64,000 nt of DNA from Talpa occidentalis. Its lineage: Eukaryota > Chordata > Mammalia > Eulipotyphla > Talpidae. Location: contig NW_023601212.1 of assembly GCF_014898055.3 (NCBI RefSeq), forward strand, positions 44,814,329 to 44,878,328. The letters run 5' to 3'. Both the position numbers and the translations under genes were made by a program. The notes beneath the pieces are model-generated. The model was given only the letters and a program-made list of their open reading frames with translations. It was not told the DNA's origin and searched no databases. Shown piece by piece: positions 33,904 to 46,205 of this stretch (the stretch's first letter is position 1; each line of letters starts with the position of its first letter).

Positions 33904-35465
33904 GGTGACATTAATTTTTAAGACCCATGAAACTGCTGTCACGGAAAACTGTCTCCTCCAGGACTGCGATCAACATGGCAGTGAGGAAACGCCGCGAGTA
34001 AGACCTCCCATAAAAAAAATTAAAAGGGACGAAAAGCGGCAGGACCCTGTGAGAACTGGTACATGGAAGATAAATGGGCAACTCTGGCAAACTGCCCAAA
34101 GAAGAAAGGTGCCATAAAAGAGGACTAGAAGGGAGGAAAGCTCAGAACCCTGATACCCTACCCCACCCACAAAGTCAGCACTCTCCAACCAACAGAAAAA
34201 TGGAAAAAAACAAAAAAACAAACAAACAAAAAAAAAAAAAAACAGCAAGAACAAACTACCCATCAAGTGGGACTGTGAATGGAAAGGAACTATTTCAGCC
34301 ACTGCACCCTGTGAACTGGAACTGTGGAGAACCGTGCAGGAATTGCCACGGAGGTGAACGAATGACTCCAGGCGCCATTAGAGAAAACCAAAGACTCCCA
34401 GGAGACCTACAAATAGCCCAAGGCCAGCCTGTAAGCTTGTGGAGAAAAGCAGCATGCTTGAAAAGCATACACGGATCATGGCTGCCCAGGTCCCCCTGCC
34501 TGCAACCTAGGCTTGTGGGGAGACACACAGGAGCCCCCACTGAGGTGAATGTCCCTCATTGAGTAATCAGAAACCAGGCACCCGACACAGGAACAGGGTG
34601 CAAAAGGCACCATTTCTGTGGACACTGAATTGGGCTACAGCCCGGTCCTGGACCTGAGGGCTTTGGAACTGAGACACGGGGCATGAAATTCGGGGCATGA
34701 GAGCCCCATGAATGTGGGGCACAGGGTAGAAACAGCACCCCCACACCGTTGAGGCACTCCATGCCACTCCCACTATGTTCCCCCGACCCAAGGGGTAAAA
34801 AAACAGTTCCCAAAGGACACTAGGAAAGATCTCTGGCGCCACTAGCAACCAGAAAAAAATCACCAACACCCTACAGTTGGAAACCAGGGATCCCAAAAAC
34901 ACCCTCAGTCACTGAGAGAGAGTGGGCCACACAAACGGGGATAAGGAAGGAAATAAGGCATGGAGCAAAACCCCATCCTGGAACAGAGAGCTAGGCACAG
35001 GATTCAGGGCATAGGACACGCCATGGCAGCGGGCACTGCACAGGGTGACAGCCAGTGTTTTGGATCTGATAGCCCTGGAACTGAGACCTAGAGTGCAGAA
35101 TTCAGGGCATGGGATCCATACAGCTGTGGGCACAACACAAGGTGAACATGGGGCAGACACAGTACCCGGCTTGAATAAAAGCCCCTGTGTTGAGGTGCTC
35201 CCCTCCACCCCACCTCCGCTACTCAGAGAACCACTGGGAAAAAGCACAGGTCAGCAAGTAGGGGATTCTGACGTCACTTCTTGACCAGAACTAAATCACC
35301 AACTAGCTGATTCCCTCTTGGAACTGAGTAAATACAGAGGGAGGGAACTGTAAGGGACAGATCCCAGCCACACAGCATAAACACCCTGGTGGAGTTTTGG
35401 CCTACCAGTTCTGGTCTCAGTCTGGTAAACAATTTTGGACACCCCTAAAGGAGCACTCCGAAGAG

Positions 35466-36430
35466 ATGCCCACCAAGACCAGGAGCACAATGTCCCAATG
35501 CATAGAACTAATTAGGAAGCAAACAACAGGGAGAAGAAAAAATACAAATAACCAAGCAAGCCAGCAGGAGGACACATCACAAAAAGAAATACAGTCACCA
35601 GAGCTCAACAATGACATGGAGGAACTTCTCGGCCTATCAGGTAGAGAATTAATAATCATCCTGATAAAAAAGCAGAAAGAAAACGAAAAAGAAAAAAATG
35701 ATCTGAGACAAATAATCACTGAACTTAAAAATGAAATTGAGACCTTAATAAAGGAAAGAAAAGAAATGCAGGAGATTAAGATTACTAGAGGAAATAAAGA
35801 ATTCTGGGAAAAACAATGAAAACAGAATCAATGAAATGGAAGAATGGATCAGTACTATCAAAGATACAGAAATAAAAAGATCCAAAAGAGAAAAGGAGAG
35901 AGAAGTGCAAATGAAGCAGTATGAGGAGACTCTTAGACAATTATCAGACTCCATGAAGAGAGTAAATGTAAGAGTTATAGGCATTCCAGAAGGTGAGGAG
36001 AGAGACAAAGGAACTGAGAAATTATTCAAGGAGATAATTGAAAAAAACTTCCCAAGCCTGAAAAACGAATTGAATATAGACATACAAGAAGTGAGAACTC
36101 CCAATTACCATAATGAAAAGAAAACTACAGCAAGACACCTAACAGTAAAGCTTGCAAGAGTCCAAGACAAGGGAAAAAAAAATGGTGCTTTCAAGGGGGA
36201 AGAAACAGATAACTTATAAGGGAAAACCAATCAGGTTAACTTCTGACATCTCTGAAGAAACATTACCAGGAAGAAGAGAATGGAGTAACATATTCAGCAA
36301 ACTTTAAGACAGCAAATGCCAACCAAGAATACTTTACCCTGCAAAGCTCTCCTTCCTCTATGAAGAAAAAATATGGACCTTTGCAGACACAGAAAATCTA
36401 GAAATTCATTACAACTAAACCCCCACTCCA
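35466..36430 (+). pseudogene. L1-1 ORF1 remnant (RNA-binding chaperone)
   Basis: L1 ORF1 encodes a trimeric coiled-coil protein with an RRM and a C-terminal domain that coats L1 RNA. Here the N-terminal part (to the stop at 35817) is basic and glutamate-rich, with heptads in LIIILIKKQKENEKEKNDL. A frame break follows, and a second open segment (35836-36219) covers the end of the coiled coil and the RRM region (VRVIGIPEGEERDKG, a conserved motif). The C-terminal domain, including 'gcaaagctctccttcctctatgaag', runs on in a shifted frame to about 36430. Confidence 0.85.
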
Positions 36431-38466
36431 AAAAATTCTACAAGAAGTCCTAAAGCCAAAACCAACAGAGGAATGAACAAAAAGAACAGAATAAAGCAAG
36501 GAATAAAATCACAAAAAAAGACAAACAAAATGGCAAACACAGATTCCAACATATCAATATTAACTCTAAATTTAAATGGATTAAACTCATCAATAAAATG
36601 ACACAGAGTAGCAGGCTGGATTAAAAAACAAAATCCAACCTTCTGCTGTCTCCAGGAAACACATTTAACCACAAAAGATGAACACAGACTGAAGGTAAAA
36701 GGGTGGAAAACAATCCTACAAGCAAATGGACCAAAAAAGAAGGCAGGAACAGTCATACTTATATGAGATGCAATAGACTTCAAATTAAAAAAAGTGAAAG
36801 AGACATAGATGGATACTACATTATGATCAAGGGAACAATACATCAGGAAGCTATAACACTTATCAACATATACTCACCAAATGAAGGGGCACCAAAATAT
36901 ATTAGACAATTATTATCAGCTCTGAAAACAGACATTAAAGAAAATACCTATGTAGTGGGAGACTTCAACACCCCACTCTCACCAATGGACAGATCTATGA
37001 GACAAAAAATAAACAAAGACACTAGAGCCCTAAATAAAGACATAGAACTCATGGACTTAACAGACATCTATAGGACACTGCACCCAAAAAAATCTGAGTA
37101 CACATTTTTCTCAAGTGCACATGGATCATTCTACAGAATTGATCACATACTGGGCCACAAGACAAACATCAATGGATACATGAAAATCAAAATCAATCCA
37201 ACTATCTTCTCCGATCATAAAGGCATCAAACTAGAAATAAATCATGAAAAGAAAACAAGGAACCCTCCCACTTCATGGAGATTGAAATTCACACTACTGG
37301 AAGACCACTGGACTAATGAGGAGATCAAAGAAGATATTAAAAATTACTTCGAGTTGAATGACAAGGAGGACACCACTTTCCAGAATGTATGGGATGCAGC
37401 AAAAGCAGTAATAAGAGCAAAATATATAGCAATACAGGTTTACATCAACAAAAAAGAAAAAACTCAAAGAAACAACCTAGTCTCACAACTCAAAGAACTA
37501 GAAAAAGAACAACAAAAACCCCTAAAGTCAGTAGAAGAAAGGAAATAATAAAAATCAGAGCAGAAATAAATGAATTAGAAATTAAAAAAACAATCCAAAA
37601 GATCAATGAAACCAAAAGTTGTTTCTTTGAAAAAATAAACAAAATAGAGAAACCTCTAACAAGGCTCATAAAGAAAAATCAGGAGAAAACACATACAAAT
37701 AGGATTATAAATGAAAGAGGAGAAATCACAACAGGCTCAGTAGAAATCAAAAGAATAATCAGAGATTACTACGAACACTTATCTGCAAACAAATTCAACA
37801 ACCTAGAGGAGATGGACAAATTCCTAGAATGATATAATCATCCAAAGCTGGACAAAGAAGAAATAGAACAACTAAATAGACCAATTACAAGCAGCAAAAT
37901 TGAAGCAGTAATCAAAGCATTCCCCAAAACAAAATTCCAGGCCCAGACAGCTTCACAAATGAATGCTATCAAACCTTCACCAGTGAATTAGTGCCTATCC
38001 TACACAAACTCTTTCAAAAAATTGAAAAAGAAGGAATACTACCAAACACGTTCTATGAAGCCAACATTACACTAATACCAAAACCAAAAAAAAAAAATCA
38101 CAAAAAAAGAAAATTACAGGCCAATCTCCCTGATGAACACTGAAGCAAAAATCCTCAACAAAATCCTTGCCAACAGAATCCAACAATGCATGATCAAGTG
38201 GGATTCATCCCAGGGGCACAAGGATGGTTCAACATATGAAAACCAATCAGTGTAATCCAATACATCAAAAAAAGAAAAACAAAAACAAAAACCATATGAT
38301 CATATAAATAGATGCTGAGATTGCATTCGACAAAGTCCAGCATCCATTTATGATGAAGGCCCTTGAAATTCTCAGGATAGAAGGAACATAACTTAACATG
38401 ATAAAAGCCATATAAGACAAACCCACTGCCAACATTATTCTCAATGGTGAAAAGCTGAAGGTCTTT

Positions 38467-38655
38467 CCTTAAATAAGGGACCAGGAAAATGATTAACTAT
38501 AAGAAAGTGAAAATCAAAATCAATAAACAACTAGGAACCAGAGACACAATATGGGAGGTGGGGGGTGGGGAGGGGAAGGATTGGGGTCAAAATAAGGGGG
38601 TTTCAATTGTATGGGGAATATAAAAATAAAATATATTATAAAAAAAGTAATAAAA
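38467..38655 (+). mobile_element. Short L1 3' end nested inside L1-1 ORF2
   Basis: After the words 'gtgaaaagctgaaggtctttcc' the sequence jumps to 'ttaaataagggaccagg', the last bases after the ORF2 stop in other L1 copies (53404 and 54223). It runs through the G-rich 3' UTR to an A-rich tail, then L1-1 resumes at 'agatcagaaacaagacaagg', exactly where L1-2 continues at 51367. This is a 5'-truncated L1 of about 190 bp. Confidence 0.88.
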
Positions 38656-38965
38656 AAAGATCAGAAACAAGACAAGGATGTCCTCTCTCACCACTGCTCT
38701 TCAGTATAATACTAGAGGTCCTAGCCAGGGCAATAAGACAAGAGAAAGACATACAAGGAATCCAGATATGGAAAGAAGTAAAACTATCACTATTTGCAGA
38801 CAATATGATATTATACATAGAGAGCCCTAAAAACACCACAAAAAAAAACTACTCAAAATAATCAACCAGTTCAGTAAAGTAGCAGGATACAAAATCAACA
38901 CATGAAAATCAGTAGCCTTCCTATACACAGTCAATCGGGAGAAGAGGAAATCAAAAAACCCATCC

Positions 38966-39135
38966 CTTTTATAACTGAGAAACTATTCAAGGAAGTAACT
39001 GAAAAGAAATACCCAAACTTGAAGAAGGATATAAAAATAGATATACAGGAAGCCAAATACCAAATGACCACGATGAAAAGAAAACTACAGCAAGACACAT
39101 AATAGTAAAGGTACCAAGCAGACCAGGCCAAAAGG
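38966..39135 (+). mobile_element. ORF1 segment misplaced within L1-1 ORF2
   Basis: 'gagaaactattcaaggaagtaactgaaaag' and 'actacagcaagacacataatag' are L1 ORF1 sequence (compare 36017-36140 and 48870-49000). They sit between two copies of the post-FADD part of the reverse-transcriptase domain (38740-38965 and 39140-39400). Confidence 0.85.
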
Positions 39136-40620
39136 CAAAAGAAAGACATAGCAGGAATACAAATAGGGAGAGAAGTAAAACCATCACTATTTGCAAACAT
39201 GATAATGTATGATATGATATGATATGTACATATGATAATGTACATACAACATCTAAAACGCCACAGAAAAACTAATCAAAATATAGACCAGTTTAGTAAG
39301 TAGCAGGATACAAAAGCAACACTCAAAAATCAGTAGCCTTCCTATATGCAGAAAATCAATCTGAAGAATAAGAAATTATGAAAATCATCCCTTTCATAAT
39401 TGAAACCAAAAAAAACAAAATAAAAAAGATCAGTTACCGGGAAATAAACCTAAAAAAGGAGGTGAAAGACCTATACAAATGAAACTATTGGATATTGTTA
39501 AAAGAAATAGAGAAACAACAAAGAAATGAAAAGACATCCCATGCTCATTGATTAAAAGAATTAACATTTTCAAAATGGCCATCCTACCAAAAGCAATTTA
39601 CACATTCAATGCTCTTCTGATAAAAATTTCAATGATATTGTTCAAAGAAATAGAACAAACATTGATGAAATTCATATGGAGCCACAAAAGAAGAATATCC
39701 TAAGATCTCCTGACTAAAAAGAAGAATAGAGGTATTACATGTCCTGATTTTGAACTATACTAAATAGCCATAACAATTAAAACAGTACAGTACTGGAACA
39801 AAAAATGACACAAAGACCAATGGAATAGAATAGTAAACTCAGAAATAAAACCACATATTTATAGACAACTAATCTTTGACAAAGGAGCAAAGAATAAGCA
39901 ATGGAACAAGAACAGTTCGTTCAAATTGGAACTGAGAAAACTGGACTGCTACTTGCAAAAAAATGAAACTAGACTACTACCTCACACCATGCACAGAAGC
40001 CAACTCAAAATGGATAAAAGACCTGAATTTAAGACCTGAAACCATATAATATATAGAAAAATATAGATAAACACTACAACGACATACATGTCAGTAACAT
40101 CTTTAAAGACACATCCCGCAAACAAAGAAAGTGAAGGAAAAGATAAACAACTGGGATTACATCAAACTAAAAAGCTTTTCTACAGCAAAAGAGACACTAA
40201 TCAAAACAAGGAGACAACCTACTTACAGGAAGAAATTTTTTGCACACAATACAACTGATAAGAGACTGATCACAAAGATCTGCAAAGAGCTGATGAAACT
40301 CAACAAAAACAAAGTAAATAACCCAGTCAAAAAATGGACAGAAGAGCTAAAAAGACACTTCTCCAAAGAGGAAATACAAATGGCCAACAAGCATATGATA
40401 AATGTTCAACCTCACTTGTAACGAGGGAAATGCAAATCAAAGCCACAATGAGATACCACCTTATACCAGTGAAGATGGCATACAATAAAAAAAAAACAGA
40501 CAAAAGCAAAAGTTGGCAAGGATGTGGAGAAAAAGAAACTCCTACACTCCTGGTAGGAATGCAAACTGGTTCAACCACTATGGAAAGCTCTGTGGAGATT
40601 GCTCAAAATACTAAAAATGG

Positions 40621-40893
40621 AAGGTCTCCCTGGTGGCGCAGGCAGTTGAGAGCAGAGCTGTGAAACTGTCTGCAGCCTCTGCAGCACAGGTTCAATCCGG
40701 GTCAACTAGGAGACACCCACATGGTGCAGCAGACCTCTCCTCTCTCTCCAGCTGATCCCCTCAGCAGTGTGTTTCAGTGAATTTGCCTGTTCTGTTCCCC
40801 ACTCTGTCTCTGGTGAATCCTCTCACCCTCCCACACATCTGGTCTGTACCCTGGTTCTCATATGCATGAATAAATAAATCTTTAAAAAAAAAT
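40621..40893 (+). mobile_element. tRNA-derived SINE in L1-1 3' part
   Basis: Forward SINE of the older subfamily, with a tail of aaataaatcttt plus A run. Flanking 'ctaaaaatgga' and 'aaaaaatagag' suggest a diverged target-site duplication. The host L1 resumes at 'tagagctaccctatgaccc'. Confidence 0.92.
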
Positions 40894-41462
40894 AGAGCTA
40901 CCCTATGACCCAGCAATTCCATTCCTAAGAATCTACCCAAAGGACAACAAAACATTAATTCAAAAAAATACCTTCACACCTATGTTTACTGCAGCACCAT
41001 TTACAATAGGTAAATGTGGTAATATGGAAACAACCCCAATGCCCAAAAATACATGACTGAATCAAGAAGATGTGGTACATATATCCATGATGGAATACTA
41101 TTCAGCAATCAGTGAAGATAATCATGCCATTCACGGCAACATGGATGGATCTAGAAGAGATCACGCTCAGTGAAATAAACCAAAAGAAAAGAAAAATATC
41201 AAAAGATTTCACTTATAGGAGGAATATAGGGAACCAAATAGGGAATCAGGAAAGAAAATAACAATAATAATAATTTTAAAAATTAACAGGCAACCATAAA
41301 TCAGAGACATTTTGTGAGGGAGGGGGAGGAAAAAGGATCTAAACACGGGAGAGAAGGGCACAAGGGACTACAGTGATGGTTCACAGGTTAATTAGTAAAC
41401 TTTGTAGGGAATACATAATGTTGTAAAAGATATAAATAAAAAAATAAATTATAAAAAAAATT

Positions 41463-43395
41463 TCAAGAAAAAAGTGCTGGGCAAGAATATTTTGTCCTAC
41501 AAAGCTCTCCTTCCTCTATGAGGGAAAAATAAGGAGCTTCTCAGACAAACAGTATCTTCAGAAAATTGCTACTACTATATCCCCACCCAAAGAAATATCA
41601 CAATCCTTAAAATCTAAACAACAGAGGAATGAACAGGAAGAACTGAATAAGGTAGTGAATAGAGCTACAACATTGTGACCAAAATGGCAAAACAGACTTC
41701 CATATATTAATAATCACCCCAAATGTTAATGTACTAAACTCATCCAAAATAAGACATAGAGTAGTATACTCGATTAAAAAAAAAAAACAACAACAACAAA
41801 CCAGGGTCCAACCTTCTGCTCTCTCCAGAAAACACACTGAAGCATAGATTGAAATTAAAGGGTTGGAGAACAATTCTACAGCAAATGGCCCCCCAAAGTA
41901 AGCAGAAGTAGCCAGATTTATAGCAGATAAAACAGACTTCAAAGTAAAAAAGGTGACAAGAGACATCAAAGAATACTATATAATGATCAAAGGGAAAATA
42001 TACTTGAAAGACATAACACTAATCAATATATACTGACCAAATGAGGAAGCGCCAAATACATTAAATTATTATCAGCTCTGAAAACAGACATTTGAGAAAA
42101 TACATGTGTGATCAATGACTTCAACACCCCATCCTCACCAAGGAGAAGATCAACAATACAGAAATTAAACAAGGACACAATATCCCTAAATGAAGATCTA
42201 GACCACATGGACCTAATAAACATCTATAGGACACTGCACCCCCAAAAATCTGAATATACAATTTCCTCAAATGTACATGTATCATTCCCCCAGGTCAACC
42301 ACATGTTAGATTACAAGACAATCCTCAATACCTGAAGATTGAAATCATACCAATTATCTTCTCAAACCATAAAGGTATCAATCTAGAAATCAACTACAGA
42401 AAGAAAACAAGGAGTGTGTCCATTGCAAGGAGACTGCACAACATGCTACTGAGAGACCATTGTATTAATAGGAAATCAAAGAAGAAATTTAAAAATACCT
42501 TGAGACAGATGACAAATATGACACAATTTTCCAGAATATAAGGACTCAGCGAAAGCAGTATCAAGAGGAAAGTATATAACAACACAAGCCAATCTCAAGA
42601 AGCAACAAATAACCTAAAGAAACAACTTACTCTCCCATCTAGAGGAACTAGAAAAATAACAATTAAAAAGCCAGAAAGGAGATAATAAAAATTAAAGAAG
42701 AAATCAATGAAATAGAAATTTAAAAAGACAATGCAAAAGTTCAATGATACTGACAGCTGATTGTTTGAAAATATGAATAAAATAGACAAGCCTCTAGCAA
42801 CTTTCAGAAAGAAAAAAGGGAGAAAACACAGATAAATAGGATCATAAATGAAAGAGGAAAAATGATAACAGACACAGCATAAATCCATAGGAAAACCAGA
42901 GATTACTATAAACATTTACACACCAACAAATTCAACAATCTAGATGAGATGGACAAATTCTTAGAATGAGACAATCGCTCAAAGCTGAACAAAGAAGAAA
43001 GGGAGGGCCTCCCCAGTGGCGCAGCGGTTGAGCGCTGGGTTGCGAAGCTGCCCGCAACCTTTGCGGCGCCGGTTCGATCCCCGGCTGCTCCCCGGTCACC
43101 GGAGGAGGGTCCCACATGGCGCGCAGACCTCTCCTGCCGCCCGCTGCTCCCCTCAGCAGTGTACTTCGGTCCTTCTGCCTGCTCTGCTCCCCGCTCTGGC
43201 TCTGGTGAATTCTCTCACCCTCCCGCGCTTCTGACTGTACCCAGTGCATGTATAAACAAAAAAACAAACAAACAAGCAGACAAATAAATAAATGGAACAT
43301 GCCTCTATTAAAAAAAAAAAAAAAAAAAAAATTAAAAAAAAAAAAAGAAGAAAGGGAAAACTTAAACAACAAATTACAAGCAGTGAAATTGAACC
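41463..43395 (+). mobile_element. LINE-1 copy 3 (L1-3): older partial copy, ORF1 end to ORF2 linker
   Basis: Starts in the C-terminal ORF1 tract ('acaaagctctccttcctctatg', 41500). ORF2 begins near 41685, and endonuclease motifs are still readable near 42108-42335 (NDFNTPSSPRRRS), with the catalytic region degraded. Much more diverged than L1-1 and L1-2. Its right part is split by the SINE at 43005, resumes at 43344 and is lost at about 43395. Confidence 0.85.
43005..43343 (+). mobile_element. tRNA-derived SINE, youngest type, 14-bp target-site duplication
   Basis: Full-length, with A box tggcgcagcgg (43017-43027) and B box ggttcgatccc (43071-43081). aaagaagaaaggga flanks it at 42991-43004 and 43344-43357. 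The 3' end has a long A-rich tail with variant (CAAA)n units. Confidence 0.95.
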
Positions 43396-43959
43396 ACCAG
43401 TCTGCTATATTCAGACATAGGTCCAAACATCCAGTCAAGAAAGTCACAACCACCACTGCTGTTGTTCTCCACCCAAAACATGAGCACTGCTCTAGAACAC
43501 CTGACACTGCATTCAGCCAGCAGCTTTGCTTTTTGGGATCCCTCCCATGAGGGAGCTGCTCTCTTTGTCTGTCTCTTTTGCTTTTGGCTTCTCGCTGTTA
43601 GTTGGGTGAGGTGGTTTCATTCTTCACCCACCAGCCTGTGGTGGTGGGTTTTTGTTTTTGGTTCCTCTCCTAGCACTACAGCTGCATTTCATTATATTAC
43701 TTATATCACAGTATAGTATAGTATATCTATATCTATAAAGATATAGATATAGATAAAGATAGTATACATCTATAAAGTTATATGTTATAGATAATAAATA
43801 TAAATCAGACATCATTTTAACTGCTATAAAGTAAGATTTTTATCCCTCAATATATTATTGATCAAATTCTGCATTTTGATTTTGGAAAACAATTTCCATT
43901 TGAGATATATTCTCAGCCTATGTCCCCTTTACTAGTAGGTTTGTCTGTACCCTCTGTAC
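43396..43959. other. No gene seen; TATAGA simple repeat
   Basis: No gene. At about 43708-43760 there is a degenerate simple repeat of tatagt / tatagata units. The remainder is unassigned. Confidence 0.5.
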
Positions 43960-44600
43960 ACACACAAACACACACTAGCCATGAATATGGTATTGTGCAC
44001 TCTTGAAAATATAACATAGCAGATTTTCCATCATAGAACACTGTTATAGGAGCTAAGAAGTGTCCTTCTCCCATGGAATTTACCTTTATAATTCAGAGAT
44101 TTCAATGGGGAAATTTTGGACGTCATAATTTCAAGGATGTCAGTTATGTGTCAGGAATTACTAAGATCTTTTTCTATGTGGATGGAGCTAAATAAACAGC
44201 CTACTAAAAGAGAGAACAAAATGAAGTTGAAATGAAAGAACAAAGTAGTAAGCACTTCTGTAAAGATGATAAACAGATGATCAAGGGCACATGAAAAAAA
44301 TACTCATCATTACTTATCAGGGAAATGCCTATCCAAACAACAATGAAATAGCACATATCTGTGACAAACACACACAAGCCATGATTGTGATATTATACAC
44401 TCTTGCAAATAAGAAATAGCTGATTGTCCACCATAGAACTCTGTTTAAGGAGCTAAGCAGCTTTCTTCTCTCATGAATTTGAGATTCCAATGAGGAAATG
44501 CTGGATATCATAATTTCAAGGATAAGTCCATTCTGAGGCAGAATTGCTAATATATTTTTCCATGTGAATGGAAGTGAAGAAATGAAGTGGAACTGAAAGA
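43960..44600 (+). repeat. Diverged tandem direct repeat, offset about 400 bp
   Basis: 43960-44215 and 44360-44600 share 'cacacacaagccatga / cacacactagccatga', 'ggagctaag', 'cataatttcaagga' and 'ttccatgtgaatgga / ttctatgtggatgga'. The intervening 44216-44360 is an L1-like piece ('atcagggaaatgcctatcc'). Both copies are moderately diverged, so the duplication is old. Confidence 0.75.
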
Positions 44601-44960
44601 AAAAAAATGATGAAATACTACATTGTGGTAGAGAAAATGATGGGAATCCCTGAGGCATTACTTTCTCTACATGTCATCCCCACAACGTCCTAGAATAATA
44701 CCAATAGTGAAAATACCCAGCTAGATAAATAATTCAATGTTTCACATATATATCATCTAGATTAACTATATCAAGAAAATGAGAAAAGAAAGAAATATTG
44801 ACAAGAAATCTGATTTTTCAAAGTTTCCCAATGATTTTTTCAAAACACTTTAGAAATGGGTTGGTATTTGTAAAAATCATTCTAAATATTAATGTTACTA
44901 CATCAAATTAAGTTATCTTCTGTACAGCAAAATGAACTATAATAAAAACAAAAGACATCC

Positions 44961-45249
44961 GGGCCTCCCCTGGTGGCACAGCGATTGAGCGCTGGGCTGC
45001 GAAGCTGCCCGCAGCCTCTGCAACTCCGGTTAGATCACCGGCCACCGGGCGAGGGTCCCACGTGGCGCGCAGAACTCTCCTGCCGTCGGCTGCTCCCCTC
45101 AGCAGTGTACTTCGGTCCTTCTGCCTGCTCTGCTCCCCGCTCTGGCTCTGGTGAATTCTCTCACCCTCCCGCGCTTCTGACTGTACCCAGTGCTCGTATA
45201 AATAAATAAATAAATCTTAAACAAAACAAAACAAAAAAAAAAGAAGAAG
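44961..45249 (+). mobile_element. tRNA-derived SINE with target-site duplication
   Basis: Forward SINE near the consensus but with a short deletion after the B-box region: the B box has become ggttagatcac, and about 15 bases are missing compared with 43071. Flanked by aagacatcc at 44952-44960 and 45250-45258. Confidence 0.92.
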
Positions 45250-46170
45250 AAGACATCCTACTGAATGGGAGAAAATATTCGCACACATGTCTCTGACAAG
45301 GGACTAATATCTAAGATCTGCAAAGAATTCACACAACTCAATAACAAAAAAATAACCCATTCAAAAAATGAACAGAGGAGCATCTTCATTGGAGAAGTAG
45401 GCACTTCTCCAAAGAAGACAAACTCATAGCTAATGGCTCATGGAAAAAAATATTCATTATCATTTATCAGGGAAATGCAAATTAAACCACAGCTCATTTC
45501 TGTGACAATGACCTACATGAAAGGAAACAAAAGTAAAAACTGTTGGTGGGAACGTGGAGAAAAATAAACCTTCATGATGGGCATAAAGGCTCATCCACTC
45601 CCTATGGAAAGCAGTATGGATGTTTCTCAAAATATTAACAATAGATTTACCATACAATTTAGCACTTCTAGATAACTACATAAAAATTACAAAAACAGTA
45701 ATCCAAAGGAATATGTAATATACATATTATACTCCTATATTCATTGCAGGACTATCTACGATAGTCAAATTCTGGACTGGAAACAACCAAAACTTCCACT
45801 AACAGAACAGTGAATTAAGAAAATGTAGTATATCTACACAACACCAAACAACCATAAATGTATAGGTGAAATGTTGCCATTTGCAACAACAAAGATGGAA
45901 TTGGAGGCAATTATGCTAAGTGAAATGTCATAAGGAGAAAGAAAATGCAAGATGGTTTCACTCATGTGAAATGCAAATAAAAGAAAAGACAGACCAAGCC
46001 AAACCAAAAACAAACCCAAGAAATAGACTAAAATTGAGGCTACCAGAGGATGAGGGCCCCCATGGACACTGGTGGAGGTCTACAGGAGCCTTGATGGTGG
46101 GTGTGCATCTGAAAAGGTGTGATCCTGTAACTGTGGGTCACATAAAGTACTACAAAACTATATTACCACA
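45250..46170 (+). mobile_element. Old L1 3'-end fragment
   Basis: 'gggactaatatctaagatctgcaaagaattcac' (45300-45332) through 'agaaaatgtagtatatctac' (45818) to 'ttgaggctaccagagg' (46034). The same family of old L1 as 1-1056. It is followed by (AT)n at 46175-46197. Confidence 0.78.
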
Positions 46171-46174
46171 ATAA

Positions 46175-46197
<23 letters not shown>
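46175..46197. repeat. (AT)n microsatellite
   Basis: Pure AT run at the 3' tail of the preceding old L1 fragment, as often happens in A-rich tails. Confidence 0.85.

Positions 46198-46199
<2 letters not shown>

Positions 46200-46205
<6 letters not shown>

Larger units (their letters stand above)
36530..41229 (+). pseudogene. L1-1 ORF2 remnant (endonuclease / reverse transcriptase)
   Basis: Begins ATGGCAAACACAG and meets a stop within about 25 codons. The endonuclease domain is largely open at 36703-37548, with VVGDFNTPLSPMDRS and RIDHILGHK. A second open piece (37389-37832) covers the domain linker. The first RT segment (38565-38861) has [15 protein letters not shown], but the catalytic FADD has become FADN (38793-38804), which removes one of the two metal-binding aspartates. 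The C-terminal segment appears at 40131-40421 and beyond. Multiple stops, frameshifts and insertions make it non-functional. Confidence 0.88.
33966..41460 (+). mobile_element. LINE-1 copy 1 (L1-1): near-full-length, broken and rearranged
   Basis: Starts with the same 5' sequence as L1-2 (gatcaacatgg.. gtgaggaaacgc). It has a 5' UTR of about 1.5 kb, an ORF1 remnant (35466-36430), an ORF2 remnant (36530-41229) and a 3' UTR ending in an A-rich tail near 41460. The 5' UTR contains an extra unit of about 390 bp (34890-35280) that resembles 34560-34890 and is missing from L1-2. The body is interrupted by a nested L1 3' end (38467-38655), a misplaced ORF1 segment (38966-39135) and a SINE (40621). 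It cannot be active. Confidence 0.93.

Noticed and set aside
36703..37548. A 281-codon open frame that could be taken for a free endonuclease gene
   Set aside because: It is the endonuclease domain of L1-1 ORF2 and lacks the N-terminal part; an L1 5' UTR, ORF1 and RT lie around it in order.
39198..39240. Short tandem tatgatatga repeats considered as a CRISPR-like or satellite array
   Set aside because: The unit is 5 bases with about four repeats and no spacers. It is ordinary slippage within an old L1 copy.
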